A stretch of 64,000 nt of DNA from Arthrobacter crusticola (GCF_004357995.1 NZ_SMTK01000002.1:682001-746000); one strand, 5' to 3'. Counted from the stretch's first letter, positions 8,068 through 17,183 are shown. Numbers and translations: made by a program. Notes: generated by a model not told the origin, from the sequence alone.

Positions 8068-8970
8068 ATGCCAGTAGTAACCATGCGCCAGCTGCTCGAC
8101 AGCGGCGTCCACTTCGGCCACCAGACCCGTCGCTGGAACCCGAAGATGAAGCGCTTCATCTTCACCGAGCGCAACGGCATCTACATCATCGACCTGCAGC
8201 AGTCGCTGTCCTACATCGACCGCGCCTACGAGTTCGTCAAGGCCACTGTGGCCCACGGCGGAACCGTCCTGTTCGTCGGTACCAAGAAGCAGGCACAGGA
8301 AGCGATCGCCGACCAGGCCACCCGCGTCGGCCAGCCCTACGTCAACCAGCGCTGGCTCGGCGGCATGCTGACCAACTTCCAGACGGTTTCCAAGCGCATC
8401 GAGCGCATGAAGGAACTCGAAGAGATCGACTTCGACGACGTCGCCGGCTCGGGCCACACCAAGAAGGAACTCCTCCTTCTGAAGCGTGAGCTCACCAAGC
8501 TGCAGAGCAACCTCGGCGGTATCCGCAACCTGACCAAGGCCCCCTCGGTCATCTGGGTTGTCGACACCAAGAAGGAGCACCTCGCCATCGACGAGGCCAA
8601 GAAGCTCAACATCCCCGTCGTCGCGATCCTCGACACGAACTGCGACCCGGACGAGGTCGACTTCCCGATTCCGGGCAACGACGACGCCATCCGCGCCGTG
8701 AACCTGCTGACCCGTGTTGTCGCCGACGCCGTTGCCGAGGGGCTCATCGCCCGCAACAACCGCGCCAACGGCACGGACGCCGCCGCAGCCGAAGAGCCCC
8801 TCGCCGAGTGGGAGCGTGAACTGCTGGGCGCCGCCGAGGCCAACGCCGAGGCTCCCGCCGCCGAAGCAGCTCCTGTTGCCGAAGCAGCTCCTGTTGCCGA
8901 GGCCCCCGCCGCCGAAGCTCCTGCCGCTGAGGAAGCTCCCGCCGAGGACGCCGCAGCCGATACCAAGTAG
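8068..8970 (+). CDS. rpsB: 30S ribosomal protein S2
   Basis: Ribosomal protein S2 of 300 residues, needed for the 30S subunit and for binding S1. The S2 core is complete from [27 protein letters not shown] through [12 protein letters not shown] to the [16 protein letters not shown] segment (about residues 1-225). A C-terminal extension of about 75 residues is rich in Ala, Glu and Pro, including [22 protein letters not shown] repeats, as in other Micrococcaceae. AAAGG lies seven bases before the ATG. The tsf gene follows after a hairpin at 8977-9014, the usual rpsB-tsf pair. Confidence 0.98.
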   Translation: MPVVTMRQLLDSGVHFGHQTRRWNPKMKRFIFTERNGIYIIDLQQSLSYIDRAYEFVKATVAHGGTVLFVGTKKQAQEAIADQATRVGQPYVNQRWLGGMLTNFQTVSKRIERMKELEEIDFDDVAGSGHTKKELLLLKRELTKLQSNLGGIRNLTKAPSVIWVVDTKKEHLAIDEAKKLNIPVVAILDTNCDPDEVDFPIPGNDDAIRAVNLLTRVVADAVAEGLIARNNRANGTDAAAAEEPLAEWERELLGAAEANAEAPAAEAAPVAEAAPVAEAPAAEAPAAEEAPAEDAAADTK

Positions 8971-8976
8971 TTCTCT

Positions 8977-9014
8977 TGCGTAAGGGGTGTGGGTGATTCC
9001 GCGCCCCTTACGCA
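8977..9014 (+). terminator. 11-bp stem-loop between rpsB and tsf
   Basis: TGCGTAAGGGG at 8977-8987 and CCCCTTACGCA at 9004-9014 pair perfectly around a 16-base loop. No T run follows, so partial termination, RNA processing or protection of the rpsB end are all possible. Confidence 0.55.
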
Positions 9015-9079
9015 TGTTCCACCGGCTGAGCGCCGGCAGGGATCCTCTTCGTAGATCAACCAGAATTTAGGAGTTTTCC

Positions 9080-9916
9080 ATGGCGAATTACACCGTCGCT
9101 GATATCAAGGCCCTCCGTGAGCGCACCGGCGCAGGCATGATGGACGTCAAGAAGGCCCTCGACGAGGCCAACGGCGATCCGGACAAGGCCCTCGAGGTCA
9201 TCCGCATCAAGGGCCTCAAGGGCGCCACCAAGCGTGAAGGCCGCTCGACCGCCGAGGGCCTCGTCGCCGCCCGCGTCGACGGCAGCGTCGGCGTCATGGT
9301 CGAGGTCAACTGCGAGACCGACTTCGTCGCCAAGGCCGGACCCTTCATCGACTTCTCCAACAAGGTCCTCGACGCCGCCATCGCTTCGGGCGCCACCGAC
9401 GTCGACGCCCTGCTGGCCTTCGAGGTCGACGGCCGTCCCATGTCGGAGCACGTCATCGAGGCCGGCGCCCTGCTGGGCGAGAAGGTCGACATCCGCCGTG
9501 TGGCCCGCGTTGAGGGTGCCGTCGTCGACGCGTACCTGCACCGCACCTCGAAGGACCTCCCGGCCCAGGTCGGCGTGCTGTTCGCCGTCGAGGGCGAGGG
9601 TGCCGCTGCCGTCGAGGCCGCCCACGACGTCGCGCTCCACATCGCCGCGTACACCCCGACCTACCTGACCCGCGACGAGGTCCCCGCGGACCTCGTGGAG
9701 TCGGAGCGCCGCATCGCCGAGGAGACCGCCCGCGCCGAGGGCAAGCCCGAGGCAGCGCTCACCAAGATCGTAGAAGGCCGCCTGACCGGCTTCTTCAAGG
9801 ACGCCGTCCTGGTCGACCAGCCCTTCTCGAAGGACACCAAGAAGTCGATCGCCCAGGTCCTGGGCGACGCCGGCGTGAAGGCCACCGCCTTCGCCCGCTT
9901 CCGCGTCGGCGCGTAG
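9080..9916 (+). CDS. tsf: translation elongation factor Ts
   Basis: EF-Ts of 278 residues, the nucleotide exchange factor for EF-Tu. The N-terminal UBA-like domain with LRERTGAGMMDVKKALDEANGD (residues 9-31), the EGLVAARVD segment and the conserved CETDFVAK motif (near residue 80) are all there. TAGGAG lies a few bases before the ATG. It sits 109 bases after rpsB and is followed by a strong terminator at 9947-9979, so rpsB-tsf form one unit and pyrH starts a new one. Confidence 0.98.
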   Translation: MANYTVADIKALRERTGAGMMDVKKALDEANGDPDKALEVIRIKGLKGATKREGRSTAEGLVAARVDGSVGVMVEVNCETDFVAKAGPFIDFSNKVLDAAIASGATDVDALLAFEVDGRPMSEHVIEAGALLGEKVDIRRVARVEGAVVDAYLHRTSKDLPAQVGVLFAVEGEGAAAVEAAHDVALHIAAYTPTYLTRDEVPADLVESERRIAEETARAEGKPEAALTKIVEGRLTGFFKDAVLVDQPFSKDTKKSIAQVLGDAGVKATAFARFRVGA

Positions 9917-9946
9917 GTCAACACGCCGGATCGGTTGTAACAATGG

Positions 9947-9979
9947 AAAGGGTGGCCGCCCCTGGTGGCCACCCTTTTT
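9947..9979 (+). terminator. strong intrinsic terminator after tsf
   Basis: AAAGGGTGGCC at 9947-9957 pairs perfectly with GGCCACCCTTT at 9967-9977, followed by more T residues. Stem 11 bp, loop 9 bases, with T tract. Confidence 0.9.
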
Positions 9980-9999
9980 CGCGCCCGCACGGCGCACCG

Positions 10000-10005
10000 T
10001 ATTCT
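10000..10005 (+). promoter_or_regulatory. possible -10 box of pyrH
   Basis: TATTCT (TAnnnT form) at 10000-10005 comes directly after the tsf terminator and 46 bases before the pyrH start. No clear -35 box. Confidence 0.35.
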
Positions 10006-10051
10006 TTTATCGATTGTGCAGAACGCACCGCTTTACGCCCTGGGAGGCATC

Positions 10052-10792
10052 ATGGACAACCTTGAACCGGCAATCACGGGTGGCAAGAACGGACGACGGC
10101 GGGTACTCCTTAAGCTTTCCGGCGAAGTGTTCGGTGGCGGCAAGCTCGGGGTCGATCCGGAAACGGTGAGGGCCGTAGCCAAGCAGATCGCGGCCACGGT
10201 GGGCGAGGTTGAGGTGGCGATCGTCGTCGGCGGTGGAAACTTCTTCCGCGGTGCCGAACTCTCCCAGAGCGGGATGGACCGCTCCCGCGCCGACTACATG
10301 GGCATGCTCGGCACGGTGATGAACTGCCTCGCGCTCCAGGACTTTCTGGAGCAGGCGGGCGTCGAGACCCGCGTCCAGAGCGCGATCACGATGGGCCAGG
10401 TCGCCGAGGCCTACATTCCGCGGCGCGCCATCCGCCACCTCGAGAAGGGCCGCGTGGTCATCTTCGGTGCCGGCGCGGGACTTCCGTACTTCTCCACCGA
10501 CACCGTGGCGGCCCAGCGCGCGCTCGAGGTGCACGCCGACGAGGTGCTGATGGCCAAGAGCGGGGTTGACGGCGTCTACACGGCCGACCCGCACAAGGAT
10601 CCCTCGGCCGAGAAGCTCATCACCCTGTCCTACGATGAGGCCCTGCGCCGGGATATCCGGGTGATGGACCAGACCGCCATGACCATGTGCAAGGACAACG
10701 ACCTGGAGATGGTGGTGTTCGGGATGGAGGGCGAGGGCAACGTCACCCGTGCCATCCGCGGCGAGAAGCTCGGGACCCGGGTCACCAACTAG
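10052..10792 (+). CDS. pyrH: UMP kinase
   Basis: Bacterial UMP kinase of 246 residues (amino acid kinase fold), converting UMP and ATP to UDP. Landmarks are [14 protein letters not shown] near residue 15, [10 protein letters not shown] near 60, [15 protein letters not shown] and the C-terminal [16 protein letters not shown]. The frame is open to 9965 but GGGAGG at 10042-10047 selects the ATG at 10052. It lies behind the tsf terminator with its own likely promoter, and frr follows after 100 bases. Confidence 0.97.
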   Translation: MDNLEPAITGGKNGRRRVLLKLSGEVFGGGKLGVDPETVRAVAKQIAATVGEVEVAIVVGGGNFFRGAELSQSGMDRSRADYMGMLGTVMNCLALQDFLEQAGVETRVQSAITMGQVAEAYIPRRAIRHLEKGRVVIFGAGAGLPYFSTDTVAAQRALEVHADEVLMAKSGVDGVYTADPHKDPSAEKLITLSYDEALRRDIRVMDQTAMTMCKDNDLEMVVFGMEGEGNVTRAIRGEKLGTRVTN

Positions 10793-10835
10793 CCCGCGGG
10801 CTCCGAATCCGGGCCCCGGGGTCCGGTCGGTGAAC

Positions 10836-10841
10836 TAGGAT
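10836..10841 (+). promoter_or_regulatory. possible -10 box of frr
   Basis: TAGGAT at 10836-10841 fits TAnnnT and lies 51 bases before the frr start, in the pyrH-frr gap. No good -35 box is visible. Confidence 0.3.
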
Positions 10842-10892
10842 TGAACACTGGACCGGTTGCCGGGCAACTGAACGCAGAGCTAAGGAGACATC

Positions 10893-11450
10893 GTGATCGA
10901 AGAGATCTTGCTAGAGGCCACCGAGAAGATGGACAAGGCCGTCGAAGCGGCGAAGGTCGATTTCGCGACGGTGCGGACCGGGCGGGCCAACCCTGCGATG
11001 TTCTCCAAGGTCATGGTCAGCTACTACGGCGCGCCGACGCCGCTGCAGCAGCTCGCCTCCTTCCAGAACCCCGAGGCGCGCACCCTGCTGATCACCCCGT
11101 TCGACCGGGCCGCCCTCAATGACATCGAGCGCGCCCTCCGCGACTCCGACCTGGGCGCCAACCCCTCCAACGACGGCAACGTCATCCGGGTGGTGCTTCC
11201 GGAGCTCACCCAGGAACGCCGCAAGGAATACGTCAAGCTCGTGCGCACCAAGGCCGAGGACGCGAAGATCTCAATGCGGAACATCCGCCGCAAGGCCAAG
11301 GACGGTCTCGACAAGGCCGTCAAGGACGGCGACGCCGGCGAGGACGAGGGTTCGCGCGGCGAAAAGGAACTGGACGCCCTGACGAAGTCACACACCGACA
11401 CTATCGACGACATGCTCAAGCGTAAGGAAGCCGAGCTCCTCGAAGTCTGA
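10893..11450 (+). CDS. frr: ribosome recycling factor
   Basis: Ribosome recycling factor of 185 residues, which with EF-G splits post-termination ribosomes. The family pattern is complete: [14 protein letters not shown] at residues 26-39, [13 protein letters not shown], the domain II region, [16 protein letters not shown] and the C-terminal helix with the [20 protein letters not shown] end. The start is GTG at 10893 with AAGGAG six bases before. Its stop overlaps the cdsA start (TGATG), so the two are translationally coupled. Confidence 0.98.
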   Translation: MIEEILLEATEKMDKAVEAAKVDFATVRTGRANPAMFSKVMVSYYGAPTPLQQLASFQNPEARTLLITPFDRAALNDIERALRDSDLGANPSNDGNVIRVVLPELTQERRKEYVKLVRTKAEDAKISMRNIRRKAKDGLDKAVKDGDAGEDEGSRGEKELDALTKSHTDTIDDMLKRKEAELLEV

Positions 11451-12682
11451 TGCATGTTCCTCAGCCTTCAGCGGGCGGCAACGTCCACCCGGGTGACGGC
11501 GCCGCCCGGGACATACCCGGTGGAAGCGCATCCCGTCCGTCCAGTGCCCGAAGCGCACTCCCGCAGGTGACCGGCTCCGTGCCGACCGTGACCGGTTCCG
11601 TGCCGGCGGCCGGTACGGGCGCCGGCACCGCCGGCGGGGTCGAGGTGGGAGCCACCGCCTCCGTCCCCGCGGATCCGGCACCGGGCGTCCCGCCGACCCC
11701 CGGGCCCGTACCTGCCGCCGCGGCGCTTCCCGCCACGTCCGCGGCGCCGGCTCCCGCGGCCGCTGTGCCGGCCGGACCGGTGACCCGGCGCGAACTGCGT
11801 GAGGCACGCAAGCGCCGTCCGCGCCTGTTCCGCCGGTCACGCCGGCCGCCGCGCGAGCCGGGAGCTCCCTCACGGGCCGGCCGGAACCTGCCGGCGGCCA
11901 TCGGGGTCGGTGTGGGCCTGATGATCCTGGTCCTTGGCGGCCTCCTCTTCTTCCCGCTTGCCTTCGTCGCCCTGGTGACCGTCCTCGGCGTCCTCGGCGT
12001 CCTCGAGGTCTCGCGCGCCCTGGCTGTGCGCCGTATCGGCATGCCCCTGGTTCCGGCGGTGGCCGCAAGCGTGGCGCTGCCCTTCGCCGCCTACTACGGC
12101 GGCGCGGAGAGCCTCGCCTTTGCCTCGGTCTTCTCGTTCCTGGCCCTGCTGCTGTGGCGGTCGCTCGACCCCGCACCGGGGGCACCGCGGGCCGTGATGG
12201 CCGGTGCCTTCACCCTCCTGTGGGTGCCCTTCATGCTCAGTTTTGCGATGCTCCTGCTTCAGCTTCCCGGCGGGTACCTGCTGATCGCGACGCTCCTGCT
12301 GCTGGTTGTCGCCAACGACACGTTCGGCTACCTGATCGGCGTGCTGTTCGGGAAACATCCCATGGCCCCGAAAATCAGCCCCAAAAAGTCCTGGGAGGGC
12401 TTCGCCGGTTCGGTGGGCGGCGCCATGGTGATCGGCGTGCTGTGCGCGGTCTTCCTGCTCAACCAGCCGTTCTGGGTGGGCCTGGTCCTTGCCGTGGCCA
12501 TCGTCGCGGCGGCGACCGCCGGCGACCTGGCCGAATCGATGATCAAGCGTGAACTCGGCGTCAAGGACATGGGCACCATGCTGCCCGGCCACGGGGGAGT
12601 CATGGACCGGCTCGACTCGGTGGTCTTCGCCTCGCCGATGGCGTTCCTGCTGTCCGCTACATTGGTACCAGGGCTGATCTAG
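11450..12682 (+). CDS. cdsA: phosphatidate cytidylyltransferase
   Basis: CDP-diacylglycerol synthase of 410 residues in the membrane, making CDP-diacylglycerol from phosphatidate and CTP for phospholipid synthesis. Residues 1 to about 140 are a Pro/Ala/Gly-rich, basic cytosolic extension without recognised domain. The catalytic part (about 145-410) has eight or so helices and the CTP-transferase signature SMIKRELGVKD followed by LPGHGGVMDRLDS near residue 365. The ATG overlaps the frr stop (TGATG). The long extension is common in actinobacterial CdsA but could also mean that translation starts further in. Confidence 0.95.
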   Translation: MHVPQPSAGGNVHPGDGAARDIPGGSASRPSSARSALPQVTGSVPTVTGSVPAAGTGAGTAGGVEVGATASVPADPAPGVPPTPGPVPAAAALPATSAAPAPAAAVPAGPVTRRELREARKRRPRLFRRSRRPPREPGAPSRAGRNLPAAIGVGVGLMILVLGGLLFFPLAFVALVTVLGVLGVLEVSRALAVRRIGMPLVPAVAASVALPFAAYYGGAESLAFASVFSFLALLLWRSLDPAPGAPRAVMAGAFTLLWVPFMLSFAMLLLQLPGGYLLIATLLLLVVANDTFGYLIGVLFGKHPMAPKISPKKSWEGFAGSVGGAMVIGVLCAVFLLNQPFWVGLVLAVAIVAAATAGDLAESMIKRELGVKDMGTMLPGHGGVMDRLDSVVFASPMAFLLSATLVPGLI

Positions 12683-12734
12683 CGGACGGGGATTCCGCCA
12701 GCCTTTTTGGTCTCAGCAGAAAGACACAGGCACC

Positions 12735-13313
12735 ATGGACGATGCTCGCCAGGGCAGCTCACCGTTTGCGCGCGTCGGCCGGCGCAGCTATGGCTACAAC
12801 ACCCGGCAGGTGGACCGTTTCCTGGTCCGGGCCCGCAACTTCTACAACGATGGGGAGTCCGGCGACGGGCCGATCACCAGCGCCCAGGTCCGCGCCATCG
12901 TGTTCGAACCGGCGAAGGGCGGCTACGAGCCGCAGGACGTCGACGCCGCACTCGACCGGCTCGAGGACGCCTTTGCCCAGCGGGAGCGCGACCAGCTGAT
13001 CGAGGCCAAGGGTGAAGACGCCTGGCTGATGCAGATCGGCCGCGCCTCGGCCGTCCTGCGGGGCCGGCTCCACCGGGCCCCCGGCGAGCGTTTCCGCAGG
13101 CCGACCAAGAAGAAGGCATTGAGCTACAACACCGAGGACGTCGATGCCCTGTGCGACCAGCTCCTGCGGTACTTCGAGAACGATCTGCCGCTCAGCGTCG
13201 ACGTGGTGCGCCGGGCCGTCTTCCGGGAGGCCGTGGGTGCCGCCGGCTACGAGGAGAACCAGGTCGACGCGTTCCTTGACCGGGTCGTCGAGCTGATGGC
13301 CTCAATCGACTGA
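12735..13313 (+). CDS. DivIVA-repeat protein
   Basis: Cytosolic protein of 192 residues built as an internal duplication. Each half has a YNTxxVD-type motif (YNTRQVDRFL at 21-30, YNTEDVDALC near 130), then a V-R-x-x-V-F helix and a second GY-x4-VDA-x-LDR motif (GGYEPQDVDAALDRL near 70, AGYEENQVDAFLDRV near 180). These are the short DivIVA-like motifs found in actinobacterial proteins of polar growth and division; the long DivIVA coiled coil is missing. Function unknown. The ribosome site is weak. The 3' end overlaps the convergent symporter gene by 12 bases. Confidence 0.75.
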   Translation: MDDARQGSSPFARVGRRSYGYNTRQVDRFLVRARNFYNDGESGDGPITSAQVRAIVFEPAKGGYEPQDVDAALDRLEDAFAQRERDQLIEAKGEDAWLMQIGRASAVLRGRLHRAPGERFRRPTKKKALSYNTEDVDALCDQLLRYFENDLPLSVDVVRRAVFREAVGAAGYEENQVDAFLDRVVELMASID

Positions 13314-14843
13314 CGGCTCGGTCCTCGGGCCGGCAAGCCGGGGCCCGGGAGCCTCTGGTGTGTGAAGCCGCGCCAGCACGCGGGAGGTGCCCGCCGGCCG
13401 CCTGCCCCGGGTCGCCCGGGACACGACGATCATCACGAGGAACGCGGCCGGTACCGTCCAGAGCGCGGGCTGCCGGAGCCAGTCAGGGGACGCCGACGCC
13501 TCCGGGCCGAGGAGCGCGGCCGTGAGGATCGACCCCCCGCAGAGGACCGCCCCGGCGAGCATGCCCGCCACCGCCCCGGCGTCGGTGAGCCCCCGCCACC
13601 AGATGCCCAGCAGCAGCAGCGGGCACAGCGTTGAAGCGGTGAAGGCGAAGACCGAACCCACGCTGCCGGCCAGCGCCAGCGAGTCGGTCAGCAGCGCCAG
13701 GACCAGGGGCACCAGGGTCGAGAGGACCGCGGCCCGGCGGAACCCCCGGACGCTGCCGTTGAAGAACTCCTGGCTGACGACGCCGGCCAGTGAGACCACG
13801 AGGCCGCTCGAGGTGGAGAGGAAGGCGGCGAACGCTCCTGCCGTGACGAACGCCGTCAGTGCGTCCCCGGCGGCGCCGTCGAAGATCCTTCCGGGCAGCA
13901 TCAGCACCGTGGCGTCGGACGCCCCAGGCACCGCGAGGTCGGGGGTGTAGATCCTCCCGAGGATGCCGAAGAGGGTGGGGAAGAGGTAGAACACCGAGAG
14001 CAGGGCCAGCACGATCAGGGTGGTGCGCCGTGCCGAGGCGCCGTCGGGGTTGGTGTAGAAGCGCACCAGCACGTGGGGCAGCCCGAGGGTGCCGAAGAGC
14101 AGGGCGATCACCAGGGAACTGGTGCTGTACAGGGAGGCGCCGGCGGTGGTGTTCAGCCCCGCGGTGAAGGCGGCGCCGCCGCCGGTCACGGGCAGACCCT
14201 CGACGCCGAGGCGCAGCAGGATGAACACGGCGGGCACGGCCAGCGCCGTGAGCTTGAGCCAGTACTGGAAGGCCTGGACGAAGGTGATCGACCGCATTCC
14301 GCCGCCCATCACGCCGGCGCACACGACGACGACGACGGCGAGCGGGCCCACCCAGGCCGGCAGCCCCGTCGTGATGCTCACAGTGAGTGCGGCCCCGTGG
14401 AGCTGCGGCACGATGTACAGCCAGCCCACGACGATCACGAGGAGGCTGGTGATGCGCCGGGCCGGAAGGGATTCGAGCCGTGCCTGCGCGAAGTCGGGGA
14501 TCGTGTAGGCCCCCGAGCGGCGCAGCGGCGCGGCCACGAACAGCAGCAGCATGAGGTACCCGGCGGTGTAGCCGATGGGGAACCACAGGGCGTCGGCCCC
14601 GGAGATGAGGATCAGCCCGGCGACGCCGAGGAAACTGGCGGCCGAGAGGTACTCCCCGCCGATGGCCGAGGCGTTCCACCAGGGCCGCACGGTGCGGGAG
14701 GCCACGTAGAAGTCGCCGGTGGTCCGCGAGATGCGCAGCCCGTAGATCCCGATCAGGAGCGTTGTCAGGGCCACGAGCAGCAGCGCGGCATACCCGACCG
14801 CGGGGTTGAGCCCGAAGGCGTCACCCACCTCGTCAGCCCTCAT
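13302..14843 (-). CDS. sodium:solute symporter, ActP/MctC-like
   Basis: Membrane transporter of 513 residues with about 13 hydrophobic helices, of the sodium:solute symporter family; the ASAIGGEYLSAASFLGVAGLIL and AFQYWLKLTALAVPAVF segments match the acetate/pyruvate/propionate (ActP, MctC) branch. A longer frame reaches 14882, but the ATG at 14843 gives an 11-base overlap with the preceding small membrane gene, implying coupling. It is the last gene of a leftward operon: sensor kinase, LytTR regulator, small membrane protein, symporter. The role is probably monocarboxylate uptake under that two-component system. It is a paralogue of the protein at 17906-19543. Confidence 0.85.
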   Translation of the reverse strand: MRADEVGDAFGLNPAVGYAALLLVALTTLLIGIYGLRISRTTGDFYVASRTVRPWWNASAIGGEYLSAASFLGVAGLILISGADALWFPIGYTAGYLMLLLFVAAPLRRSGAYTIPDFAQARLESLPARRITSLLVIVVGWLYIVPQLHGAALTVSITTGLPAWVGPLAVVVVVCAGVMGGGMRSITFVQAFQYWLKLTALAVPAVFILLRLGVEGLPVTGGGAAFTAGLNTTAGASLYSTSSLVIALLFGTLGLPHVLVRFYTNPDGASARRTTLIVLALLSVFYLFPTLFGILGRIYTPDLAVPGASDATVLMLPGRIFDGAAGDALTAFVTAGAFAAFLSTSSGLVVSLAGVVSQEFFNGSVRGFRRAAVLSTLVPLVLALLTDSLALAGSVGSVFAFTASTLCPLLLLGIWWRGLTDAGAVAGMLAGAVLCGGSILTAALLGPEASASPDWLRQPALWTVPAAFLVMIVVSRATRGRRPAGTSRVLARLHTPEAPGPRLAGPRTEPSVD

Positions 14844-15249
14844 CGATAAGCTCCTGGAACCGCTTTTCGTTGCGGGAGGCACTGCGGACGTACAGGGCCG
14901 CGCAGGCGATGGACAGCGGATAGACCCCGAGCCCGAGCAGCAGCCAGGGCACGGGCACGGTGAGGACGGTGACCTCCCGGATCGAGGGAAACAGCCCGAG
15001 CAGCACCGGTATGCCGGTCAGGATGATGAGGAACCCGCCGGCCACGACGAGCGCCAGGCGCAGCTGGGACCGGATGAGGGAGCCGACGAAGACCTCGCCG
15101 ACCGCCGAGTGTTCGGCCATCTCGCGGGTCACCGGGAAGGCCCCGGCACTGGGCCGGGCGCTGGTGCGCGGCGCGGTGACCCTCACCCGGACGGGCGGCC
15201 CGGCGGAGTCCGGGGCAGGGTGCAGCCGGTGCGGCTCGGGCACGGTCAT
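14833..15249 (-). CDS. small two-helix membrane protein partnered with symporter
   Basis: Protein of 138 residues. The N-terminal 55 residues are Pro/Arg-rich; two hydrophobic helices follow (about 63-85 and 97-118), then a charged end RSASRNEKRFQELIDEG. Position directly before and overlapping an ActP-type symporter gene is the place usually taken by the DUF485/DUF4212 small partner proteins. Sequence similarity to the DUF485 protein at 17424 is low by eye but the helix layout is the same. Its start ATG is 10 bases after the response regulator stop. Confidence 0.65.
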   Translation of the reverse strand: MTVPEPHRLHPAPDSAGPPVRVRVTAPRTSARPSAGAFPVTREMAEHSAVGEVFVGSLIRSQLRLALVVAGGFLIILTGIPVLLGLFPSIREVTVLTVPVPWLLLGLGVYPLSIACAALYVRSASRNEKRFQELIDEG

Positions 15250-15259
15250 GGCGGGCGGT

Positions 15260-15979
15260 CTACTGGCCGGGCCGCAGGCGCGTCGCCTCGAGCTGTTCGC
15301 GGACCCCGGGCAGGTGCCTGCGGCTCACCGGCAGCTCCGCGTCGCCGACGGTGACGCTGGGGCGTCCGGCGCCAAGGCGCACCAGGCGCACCTGGTCCAT
15401 GGCCACGAGGTAGGACCTGTGGATGCGCAGGAATCCGGCATCGGCCCACTGCCGTTCGAGGTCGTTCAGCGGAATGCGGATGAGGTAGCTCGCCCCGGCG
15501 GTGTGGAGCCGGGCATAGTCGCCCTGAGCCTGGACATACCGGACCTCGTCGCGGCGGATCCGCCGGCTGATCCCGCCCTGGTCGACGGTGATGACCTCCG
15601 GCGCCGCGGCGCTTCCCTCGGCCAGTTCGCAGATCCGCCGGACCGATTCGGACAGCCGCTCCCGCCGCACCGGCTTCAGCAGGTAGTCGACGGCCCGGAG
15701 GTCGAACGCCTCAAGCGCCCGGTCCTCGTCGGCGGTGACGAAGACGACGGCGGGCGGCCGCTCCCGGGCGGCAATGGAGCGTGCGATGTCGAGTCCGGAC
15801 ACGGCCGGCATGTGGATATCGAGGAACAGCGCGTCGACGTCGGCCTGCTCGAGGGTGGCCAGCACCTCGGCACCGCTTGAGGCCCGGTGGATGGTCCGGA
15901 TCCTGCTGTCCTGGGACAGCAGGTAGGCGAGCTCCTCCACTGCCGGAAGCTCATCGTCGGCGATGACCACGTTGACCAT
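15260..15979 (-). CDS. LytTR-family response regulator
   Basis: Two-component response regulator of 239 residues. The N-terminal receiver domain has the acidic pair DDE (8-10), phosphate acceptor Asp54 in LFLDIHMP, Thr in FVTADED and Lys in YLLKPV. The C-terminal half is a LytTR DNA-binding domain (about 135-235) with VRYVQAQGDYARLHT and FLRIHRSYLVAMDQV. It would bind direct repeats of about 9 bp; such a pair lies at 17264-17293. It follows the sensor kinase gene by 16 bases and precedes the small membrane protein and symporter genes. Confidence 0.93.
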   Translation of the reverse strand: MVNVVIADDELPAVEELAYLLSQDSRIRTIHRASSGAEVLATLEQADVDALFLDIHMPAVSGLDIARSIAARERPPAVVFVTADEDRALEAFDLRAVDYLLKPVRRERLSESVRRICELAEGSAAAPEVITVDQGGISRRIRRDEVRYVQAQGDYARLHTAGASYLIRIPLNDLERQWADAGFLRIHRSYLVAMDQVRLVRLGAGRPSVTVGDAELPVSRRHLPGVREQLEATRLRPGQ

Positions 15980-15995
15980 GGTCCCTAGCGTACGC

Positions 15996-17183
15996 TCAGG
16001 TGCGGTTCCCGGGCTGGAATTTGGGGACCCGCAGCGTGATCAGGGTCCCGGCGCCGGGGGCGGTGTCGATGATCAGGCCGTGGTCGTCGCCGTACACCTG
16101 GCGCAGGCGCGAGTCGACGTTGCGCAGGCCCACGTGGACCCCGTCGGCATGGCCGGCGAGGACGGAGCGCAGGTGATCCGGTTCGATGCCGACGCCGTCG
16201 TCCTCGACGGTGACCTCCGCGAAGGTCCCGGCATCGCGGGCGGTGATGGTGATGTGTCCGGTGCCTTCCTTCGACTCGAGGCCGTGCCGCACCGCGTTCT
16301 CCACGAGCGGCTGAAGGCTCAGGAACGGGATGACGGTGCCCAGCACCTCCGGACCGATCTCAAGGCGAACCTTCAGCCGGTCACCGAAGCGGGCGCGCTC
16401 AAGGAGCAGGTAGCGGTCGATGCTCCGGAGTTCCTCGGCCACGGTGGTGAAGTCGCCGTGACGCCGGAAGGAGTAGCGGGTGAAGTCGGCGAACTCGACG
16501 ACGAGGTCGCGGGCGCGCTGCGGGTCGGTGTTGATGAACGAGGCGATGGCGTTGAGCGAGTTGTAGATGAAGTGGGGGCTGATCTGGGCGCGCAGCGCCC
16601 GGACCTCGGCCTCGATCAGGAGCCGGCGGGAGGAGTCGAGTTCGGCGAGTTCGACCTGCGTCGAGACCCAGCCCGCCAGTTCGTTCGTTGCGCGCACCAG
16701 GCCGGCGTTGGCCTCGGCGGCGAAGGCGCCGACGGTCCCCACCACCCGCTGGTCCACCCGGATGGGTGCGACGACCAGCTCGCCCAGGCCGGTGATGCCG
16801 GCCTGCTCCAGTTGGGGCCGGCGCACGATCTGCGTGCGTCCGTTCGCCAGCGACCCGCCGATCGCGTCCATCACCCCGGCCGGAAGGGTGCGCGCCCCGT
16901 CCCAGCCGAGCACGGCCGCCTCATCGGTGATCATCAGGGTGTCGCACCGCAGCAGGCCGCGGAGGTGGCGGCTGGCCTTGGAGGCCCCCGCCGGGGTGAG
17001 CCCCTCCCGCAGGTGCTCGGAGGCGAGCGCCGCTGTGTGGAGGGTGGTGTAGGTGGCCCGGTCGGCATCGGAACCGAGGTCCCGGAAGGAGCGGGACAAC
17101 CGGAACCCGACCGAACCGACGACCGCCAGGGTGATGGCGGCGACGGCGAACACCAGGGCGGTGTCGACGGCGGGGCTGACCAT
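15996..17183 (-). CDS. LytS-like sensor histidine kinase with GAF domain
   Basis: Sensor kinase of 395 residues. There is one N-terminal membrane helix (about 7-27), a GAF-like domain (about 45-170), then a His_kinase domain (PF06580) with phospho-acceptor His204 in QISPHFIYNSLNAI and an HATPase domain with PLVENAVRHGLE and DDGVGI. Unlike classic LytS it lacks the five-helix 5TMR sensor, so the signal is probably read in the cytosol by the GAF domain. It heads the leftward operon with the LytTR regulator and symporter. The ATG at 17183 faces away from the DUF485-symporter operon that starts at 17424. Confidence 0.9.
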   Translation of the reverse strand: MVSPAVDTALVFAVAAITLAVVGSVGFRLSRSFRDLGSDADRATYTTLHTAALASEHLREGLTPAGASKASRHLRGLLRCDTLMITDEAAVLGWDGARTLPAGVMDAIGGSLANGRTQIVRRPQLEQAGITGLGELVVAPIRVDQRVVGTVGAFAAEANAGLVRATNELAGWVSTQVELAELDSSRRLLIEAEVRALRAQISPHFIYNSLNAIASFINTDPQRARDLVVEFADFTRYSFRRHGDFTTVAEELRSIDRYLLLERARFGDRLKVRLEIGPEVLGTVIPFLSLQPLVENAVRHGLESKEGTGHITITARDAGTFAEVTVEDDGVGIEPDHLRSVLAGHADGVHVGLRNVDSRLRQVYGDDHGLIIDTAPGAGTLITLRVPKFQPGNRT

